DNA from: Catenibacillus scindens | GTDB taxonomy: Bacteria > Bacillota > Clostridia > Lachnospirales > Lachnospiraceae | DNA length: 64,000 nucleotides | NCBI RefSeq assembly: GCF_014202115.1 | Contig: NZ_JACHFW010000003.1 | Span: forward strand, 1-64,000 | Direction of reading: 5' to 3' | Part shown: positions 59,741 through 64,000 of the stretch, piece by piece | How the letters are laid out: each line of letters begins with the position of its first letter | Numbering within the stretch: the first letter of the stretch is position 1 | The notes under the pieces: model-generated | The model's database searches: none | What the model was told of the DNA's origin: nothing | What the model saw: the letters and a program-made list of their open reading frames with translations, nothing else | Position numbers and translations under genes: made by a program

Positions 59741-60140
59741 TTATAAGGTAAACACGATTTATTTTCCAGCCGGTATCTGATAAAGATTATTTGGGAAAAT
59801 ATGAACATATTCCTGATGACCCATCTTTAAATATTCTCTGCGCTTTATAAATTTTCCCTTTTCCAAACAGCTTAAATCCAAAACATATCCATACTTCCTT
59901 CTGATCGACGACGCATGACGCAGCTCCTCTATTTTTCAGAGAAAGAATTTTTTTCACTGTTTCCAGGGGTATATTCAACTTTCTACAGGTTGTAATCATA
60001 TCCAACTGCCACAAATTTCTTAATGAATAATAACGATACTGGTTATTGGGGTCAATATGGTCAGGAACAAGCAGACCAATTTTGTCATAGAAGTGAAGCG
60101 TATCTTTTGAAATTCCAGTATCCTGACTGACCTCGCCAAT
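59741..60140 (-). pseudogene. Broken MerR family regulator gene
   Basis: From 60140 the minus strand encodes IGEVSQDTGISKDTLHFYDKIG, then YRYYSLRNLWQLDMITTCRKL, a MerR helix-turn-helix and wing. After DQKEV the sequence departs. Fragments EYVHIFPNNLYQIPAGK and, past a stop, IVFTL are the end of a GyrI-like effector domain in a second frame, so most of that domain is deleted and frameshifted. The natural start is gone: codons before IGEV are repeat-element sequence. An apparent longer frame to 60263 is unsupported. The rest of the gap to 59475 shows no gene. Confidence 0.75.
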
Positions 60141-60162
60141 CCCTGATGGCTGAACTTTTACA
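60141..60162. repeat. Half copy of the GTAAC palindromic element (copy 9)
   Basis: CCTGATGGCTGAACTTTTAC matches one end of the family and abuts the first recognisable codon of the broken MerR gene. Confidence 0.55.
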
Positions 60163-60303
60163 GTTTCAAAATTTGTCTTTTTTTCATTACTGGATTGCCA
60201 AACGTATTTTTTCGTGTATGATAGAAATATAAGGCGCGTTCGCTGCGGGAATATGAGATGCATGGCTGAGTCGCTGCGAATTTATAAGAAAGGGGTTTTT
60301 AGA

Positions 60304-60699
60304 ATGGAATACAGCACTAATACCACAACTTTGTGGAAGGATCGCAGGCATATCCTGTGGTTTCCCTTCACCTTTGATACATACCGCGTGGCCAACGGAC
60401 GGATCTACTGCCATCACGGCCTGATCAACCAGAAAGAGCATGAATGCCTGCTTTACCGTATCCTGGACATCTCTCTGCGCCGGGGGCTTTTGAACCTGAT
60501 CTGCGGTACAGGAACCATCACCATGCGCACAACCGATGACTCCGACCCGGTTCTTGTTCTGAAAAATATTAAACGCAGCCGTGATGTGAAGGATTTTCTC
60601 AGTGAGCTGATCGAGAAAGAGCGGGTACGCAAAGGCGTCACCGGTCGGGAGATCATCGCCAACGGAGATTTTGACGACGAATTTGACGATGTTATGTAA
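60304..60699 (+). CDS. PH domain-containing protein (bPH2/YdbS-like), 131 aa
   Basis: Small protein with a bacterial pleckstrin-like fold: FTFDTYRVANGRIYCHHGLINQKEHECLLYRILDISLRRGLLNLICG and TGTITMRTTDDSDPVLVLKNI, the repeated strand pattern of DUF304. It has an acidic end DFDDEFDDVM. Unlike YdbS it has no obvious membrane helices. Function unknown. AAAGGGG precedes the ATG at 60304. The TAA stop (60697-60699) is part of the GTAAC end of repeat copy 10, so the C-terminus may have been set by an insertion. Confidence 0.8.
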   Translation: MEYSTNTTTLWKDRRHILWFPFTFDTYRVANGRIYCHHGLINQKEHECLLYRILDISLRRGLLNLICGTGTITMRTTDDSDPVLVLKNIKRSRDVKDFLSELIEKERVRKGVTGREIIANGDFDDEFDDVM

Positions 60700-60862
60700 C
60701 AGTTCAGCCATCAGAAAAGGCGGGGGATGATTTATGCTCGCATAAAGATCAGACCACGCCTTTTCTGATGTGCAGAGCGCCTGAAAATGAGCAAAGGGGC
60801 GGCGCAAGCCGCGAGTCAGTGCGCAAGCACGACTTTGCGAATGGCGCGGGCTGAGCTGTTAC
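60696..60862. mobile_element. 167-bp long-form palindromic MITE-like element (copy 10)
   Basis: Begins GTAACAGTTCAGCC (60696) and ends GGCTGAGCTGTTAC (60862). The interior holds a TTTATGC/GCATAAA hairpin and GC-rich hairpins and codes for nothing visible. Flanking octamers (GATGTTAT and AGAAAAAA) do not match, so either the duplication has decayed or the element recombined. Confidence 0.7.
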
Positions 60863-60869
60863 AGAAAAA

Positions 60870-60917
60870 ACCAGTTCAGCCATCAGAAAAGGCGGGGGAT
60901 GATTTATGCCTGCATAA
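60870..60917. repeat. Truncated copy of the long-form element (copy 11)
   Basis: About 45 bp starting CAGTTCAGCCATCAGAAAAG nearly repeats 60700-60748 (differences at the TTTATGC/GCATAAA loop). It has lost the GTAAC end and its right end, running straight into a terminator. Confidence 0.65.
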
Positions 60918-60950
60918 AGACAGCCCCGGTGAATATTTCCGGGGCTGTCT
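60918..60950. terminator. Terminator between PH-domain and FMN reductase genes
   Basis: Arms AGACAGCCCCGG and CCGGGGCTGTCT around a 9-base loop. T richness is limited; serves the convergent genes. Confidence 0.7.
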
Positions 60951-60974
60951 CTATGTAGACAATTTTCTGTAAAT

Positions 60975-61931
60975 TTACATATTGGCAATCGTTTCCTCAA
61001 AATGCTCGTACTTCTCCAGAAGTTTCGGAAGCCGGTCTTTATTTTCCTCAAGCTTCTTAATAGCAATGGGGATCATGCTGGCAATCTCCTCACAGTGTTC
61101 AATAAGGCCATTCTCTGTGCCGCGGGCGCGGTTCTGCTCATACTCGCTGAAAGTCACATTCATCTTGTCGCCATCCACAGTAACCTGACCTTTAATGCCA
61201 CAGATCGGACATTCTACAGTCGTTGTGCCTGTAAATGTGAGCAGATTATTATGGCATACCGGGCAGCAGCCGTCGTCCCCGGCAAAGGTCATCTCTTCCA
61301 GAGGCTTTCCAAGATTTTCAGCCACAGAGCGTCCCAGAGCAGCGGCTCTCGCCATCAGTTTCTCATCAAGGACAGGACTGGCTGTGCGGCCCATATCGTA
61401 AGCGTCCAGACGGCCCACGCTCTTCATCTTTAAGGAGATACCAAAAAGGTGCATAATGGGAAGACCCATGGATACCCAGTTCTGAGTGATAGCGCCGCCG
61501 ACAGAAATATAGGCGATGGGGCGGTCCTTAAAATATCTGGCGTCCAGAGGCTCCATACCTTCTTTTTTACGTCTCTCCTGCTCCTTATTTAAGGCAGCCC
61601 GGTCATGAGCCGGTCCAAAGCGGTCGATAAAGTTTTTAAGCTGTCCTACAGGCGCAACGGCGTACACCGGAGCTGCCAGTACGATACCGTCGGCATCCAG
61701 AACCTTCTCCTCAAGAATATGATAATCATCTTTCTTAAAGCACTTAATCTGCATCCCCCGCTCTTTTGCCTTAGAACAGGCGTCACAGGCTGTACAGTGG
61801 CCGATATTTAAGTCAATAACGTTAATAAATTCCACATCCGCGCCGCAGCGTTTCGCCTCAAAAAGAGCCTCCTTTGTCAAAATGTCTGAACAGCGGCCTT
61901 TGCGGCCAAAAGAAATACCTAATACCTTCAT
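60975..61931 (-). CDS. Flavodoxin-like NAD(P)H FMN reductase with zinc-ribbon tail, 318 aa
   Basis: The N-terminal 200 residues are a flavodoxin-like fold: KVLGISFGRKGRCSDILTKEAL (FMN phosphate loop), NIGHCTACDACSKAKERG (iron-sulfur flavoprotein-like Cys set) and DADGIVLAAPVYAVAPVGQLKNFIDRF. A C-terminal zinc-ribbon-like pair follows (CCPVCHNN and CPICGIKG, about residues 220-245) and a charged helical tail. Resembles iron-sulfur flavoproteins of anaerobes. The start at 61931 follows AGGAGG; the frame extends upstream without support. Reaction unknown. Confidence 0.87.
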   Translation of the reverse strand: MKVLGISFGRKGRCSDILTKEALFEAKRCGADVEFINVIDLNIGHCTACDACSKAKERGMQIKCFKKDDYHILEEKVLDADGIVLAAPVYAVAPVGQLKNFIDRFGPAHDRAALNKEQERRKKEGMEPLDARYFKDRPIAYISVGGAITQNWVSMGLPIMHLFGISLKMKSVGRLDAYDMGRTASPVLDEKLMARAAALGRSVAENLGKPLEEMTFAGDDGCCPVCHNNLLTFTGTTTVECPICGIKGQVTVDGDKMNVTFSEYEQNRARGTENGLIEHCEEIASMIPIAIKKLEENKDRLPKLLEKYEHFEETIANM

Positions 61932-62173
61932 AAACAAACCTCCTATATTTTTCTGCAGTATGTTCTCAAAGTCCAGGACTATACCTGGGGTCAAGCTGTA
62001 CATTTGATTATAGCATATACATCCTTGAAAATGTCCATATCAAAAAAACAAAAAATGTTCTATTTATCAGGCCACTGTTGCTATGCACGATTGCCTGGTT
62101 ACTGTTCACAGTTGCCTGAATCCGGCCCTTATGATATGCTGTTGTTAAGATTGAGTTTTACGGCCAAATCATT

Positions 62174-62265
62174 GAAAATGAGTAACTATTCAGCCATGCA
62201 TCTCGGATTTCCGCAGCTAACGCTGCTTTACCGCTGCTTGCGCGGCTGAATAGTTACGAAAATGA
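62174..62265. mobile_element. 76-bp palindromic MITE-like element with 8-bp target duplication (copy 12)
   Basis: The element is 62182-62257, from GTAACTATTCAGCC to GGCTGAATAGTTAC. It is flanked exactly by GAAAATGA (62174-62181 and 62258-62265). Same length as and about 94% identical to copy 7. It is in the 408-bp gap 61932-62339, otherwise AT-rich with promoter-like sequence for the genes on each side and no other gene. Confidence 0.87.
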
Positions 62266-62339
62266 TAAAAATAGAATTGCTGCACATACTAATCATGAAT
62301 TGACAGTTGCCGGTGAAACGCCGGCCGAAAGGAGTTTTT

Positions 62340-64000
62340 ATGAAAATGAAAATATACCGTCCGGGACTTATGCCGGTTTTGGGCCTTGCCATTGTTTTAT
62401 CTTCCCTTCCCCTGTCCGGCTGCCGCGGTTCAAACATTTTTACGGCAGACAGCTCCAATGTATCCCCGACAGTTTCCGACACCGCCCAGAATCAGGGCAG
62501 CAACGCCTTTGACCAGTATTTAACGGAGCTTTTTGGCCAGCAGGTCACAGCCAATGCCATAGACTTTCACTATTCCCTGGAACACCCGGAAAATTACGGC
62601 CTGTCCATAGATGAGATCAGTTTCGGTGACGTCAGCCTGGATACGGCGGATGAAGACCTTGAGGACACGCAGAAAGCTCTTAAAACCCTTGAAAGTTTTG
62701 ATTATGAGGCGCTTTCTGATGAGCAGCAGCTTATTTATGATATGCTTGAGGAAAGTTTTGAGGAGTCTGTTGACAGCTTTGATTTTATTTTATATCAGAC
62801 TGTTTTTAGCCCCACTCTGGGTATTCAGGCCCAGCTTCCGGTAATTTTAAGCGAATATACATTCCGCGTCCAGGAAGACATTGAGGATTATCTTCTCCTC
62901 CTCCAGGACGTGCCCCGGTATTTTTCCGATCTCCTTGAAATTGAAAAGGCCAAAAGCGAGGCCGGCCTTTTTATGGCGGACTACACAGCCGACGCCATTA
63001 TCTCGCAGTGTGAAACATTTATCGCCAACCCGGACGAGAACCTTCTCATAGATATTTTCCAGGAAAAGCTGGATTCTGAAATGCCGGATCTGTCAGAAGC
63101 GGATAAAAACCGTTACATGGAAGAAAACGCCCAGACTGTGAAAGAACAAGTGATTCCTGCCTATGATATGATCATCGACACCCTGACCCAGCTCAAAGGC
63201 ACCGGGACCAACGAAGGCGGCCTGGCCAATTACGACCAGGGGGCTCAGTACTATTCTCTCCTGGCACAGTCTGCCACAGGCACCTCCTGGTCTGTGGAGG
63301 ACATGATCGACATGACGGACCAGTCTCTCTATAACGATTTAAACACCATCGCCGCCCTCTACATGGACAATGAGGAGCTTTTTACCCAACTCACCCAGGC
63401 CCAGCCGCCGGTCACTGACCCTGAGGCGATCTTAAATCAGCTCCAGACTAAGATCACCGACGAATTTCCGGCGCCTGTATCCTCAGAATTTACAATCAAA
63501 TATGTCCATCCCTCCCTGGAGGAAAACCTGAGCCCGGCATTTTATATGATCCCGGCGGTGGACGCCACGGACAGCAATACCATCTATATTAATAATTATT
63601 ACACTAATGAAGAAAATGCCATGTCCATGTACGCCACCCTGGCCCACGAAGGTTATCCCGGACACCTGTATCAGACCACATGGTTTAACAGCACCGATCC
63701 CCACCCGATCCGCCGGCTTTTAAGCTATTCCGGCTATTCTGAGGGATGGGCCACCTATGTTGAAATGCGCTCTTTTGCCTGGGCAGGGCTGGATGAGGAT
63801 GTGGCTGCGACCCTGGCGGCCAACCAGGATTTTTCCCTGGGGATCTGCGCCCGCGCTGACCTTGGGGTCAACTACGAGGGATGGAACCGGGAGGACGCGG
63901 CCCAGTATCTGGATCAGTTCGCCATGGGAGATGAAGATACCGTCGACTGGCTTTATGAGGCTGTTGTGGCGGAGCCGACCAACTACCTCTCCTACTATAT
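62340..64000 (+). CDS. DUF885 family lipoprotein, putative metallopeptidase (partial, runs off the end)
   Basis: 553 codons are present without a stop. Signal peptide with lipobox LPLSGC near residue 28, so surface-anchored. The DUF885 body is helical; a zinc-binding HExxH-like motif is seen as HEGYPGH in MYATLAHEGYPGHLYQTTWF near residue 437, and GYSEGWATYVEMRSF supplies a further Glu typical of the family. Members are predicted zinc peptidases. AAAGGAG precedes the ATG at 62340. The C-terminal end lies outside the window. Confidence 0.92.
   Translation, partial: MKMKIYRPGLMPVLGLAIVLSSLPLSGCRGSNIFTADSSNVSPTVSDTAQNQGSNAFDQYLTELFGQQVTANAIDFHYSLEHPENYGLSIDEISFGDVSLDTADEDLEDTQKALKTLESFDYEALSDEQQLIYDMLEESFEESVDSFDFILYQTVFSPTLGIQAQLPVILSEYTFRVQEDIEDYLLLLQDVPRYFSDLLEIEKAKSEAGLFMADYTADAIISQCETFIANPDENLLIDIFQEKLDSEMPDLSEADKNRYMEENAQTVKEQVIPAYDMIIDTLTQLKGTGTNEGGLANYDQGAQYYSLLAQSATGTSWSVEDMIDMTDQSLYNDLNTIAALYMDNEELFTQLTQAQPPVTDPEAILNQLQTKITDEFPAPVSSEFTIKYVHPSLEENLSPAFYMIPAVDATDSNTIYINNYYTNEENAMSMYATLAHEGYPGHLYQTTWFNSTDPHPIRRLLSYSGYSEGWATYVEMRSFAWAGLDEDVAATLAANQDFSLGICARADLGVNYEGWNREDAAQYLDQFAMGDEDTVDWLYEAVVAEPTNYLSYY

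Noticed and set aside
60141-60263. Extended N-terminus of the MerR gene up to 60263
   Set aside because: These codons translate repeat-element and intergenic sequence, with no family resemblance or start signal.
188-62265. CRISPR array from the recurring short palindromes
   Set aside because: Copies are dispersed singly over 62 kb, have target duplications, and show no regular spacers or cas genes.

Overview
The window reads as chromosome of a Gram-positive anaerobe of the Lachnospiraceae/Clostridia type. Support: a stand-alone 2x[4Fe-4S] ferredoxin, ECF-transporter S components, a NrdG-type radical SAM activase, a Met T-box leader ahead of metG, a selenium-handling cluster (selD, yedF-like, yedE, DUF3343, cysteine desulfurase-like), strong AGGAGG ribosome binding sites and sigma-A promoters. 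The genus cannot be fixed from the sequence alone. No rRNA, tRNA, CRISPR array, phage or complete insertion sequence was found.

Layout. 1-4.7 kb: ferredoxin, MerR regulator, a broken FAD flavoprotein and a divergent AraC regulator. 4.7-13.1 kb: a large membrane protein with a kinase-like C-terminal ATPase fold; a trxB/HAD/lipase/HD-domain operon; a sirtuin plus TPR protein pair; a cyclophilin. 13.5-17.9 kb: two ECF S components around an M24 peptidase, a HAD-TadA fusion, and a radical SAM activase. 18-32.5 kb: Fic protein, a tightly overlapped GNAT-MFS-nucleosidase-SplB-SDR operon behind potA-potB-potCD, a YhcG pseudogene, a DUF6128-like protein, and a PadR-controlled ABC-2 exporter. 32.7-34.6 kb: an AT-rich accessory patch with an AAA ATPase and a HEPN-domain gene, probably a decayed defence module. 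34.7-49 kb: rsmA, lipoproteins, a MecA-like class B PBP beside an FKBP/trigger-factor-like lipoprotein, tatD, a PHP phosphatase, pdxY, a TRIC channel, metG, a FUSC protein and an AraC regulator. 49-53 kb: the selenium cluster. 53-59.5 kb: two paralogous solute-binding lipoproteins with a UroD-like protein, a Crp/Fnr regulator and a sugar isomerase. 59.7-64 kb: a broken MerR gene, a PH-domain protein, an FMN reductase and the start of a DUF885 lipoprotein running off the end.

The most notable structure is a dispersed family of short palindromic elements with termini GTAACNGTTCAGCC and GGCTGAACNGTTAC (32-167 bp). Five copies have exact 8-bp direct repeats abutting their ends, so they are transposable MITE-like elements. 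The GTAA ends and 8-bp duplications fit mobilisation by an IS66-family transposase (inference; none is present here). Copies sit in a terminator loop, in 5' leaders, beside promoters, over two stop codons, and against a truncated MerR gene. A second, looser hairpin family shares an 18-bp linker at three loci. At least five genes are decayed: the flavoprotein, Uma2, YhcG, a DUF3795-like gene and MerR.
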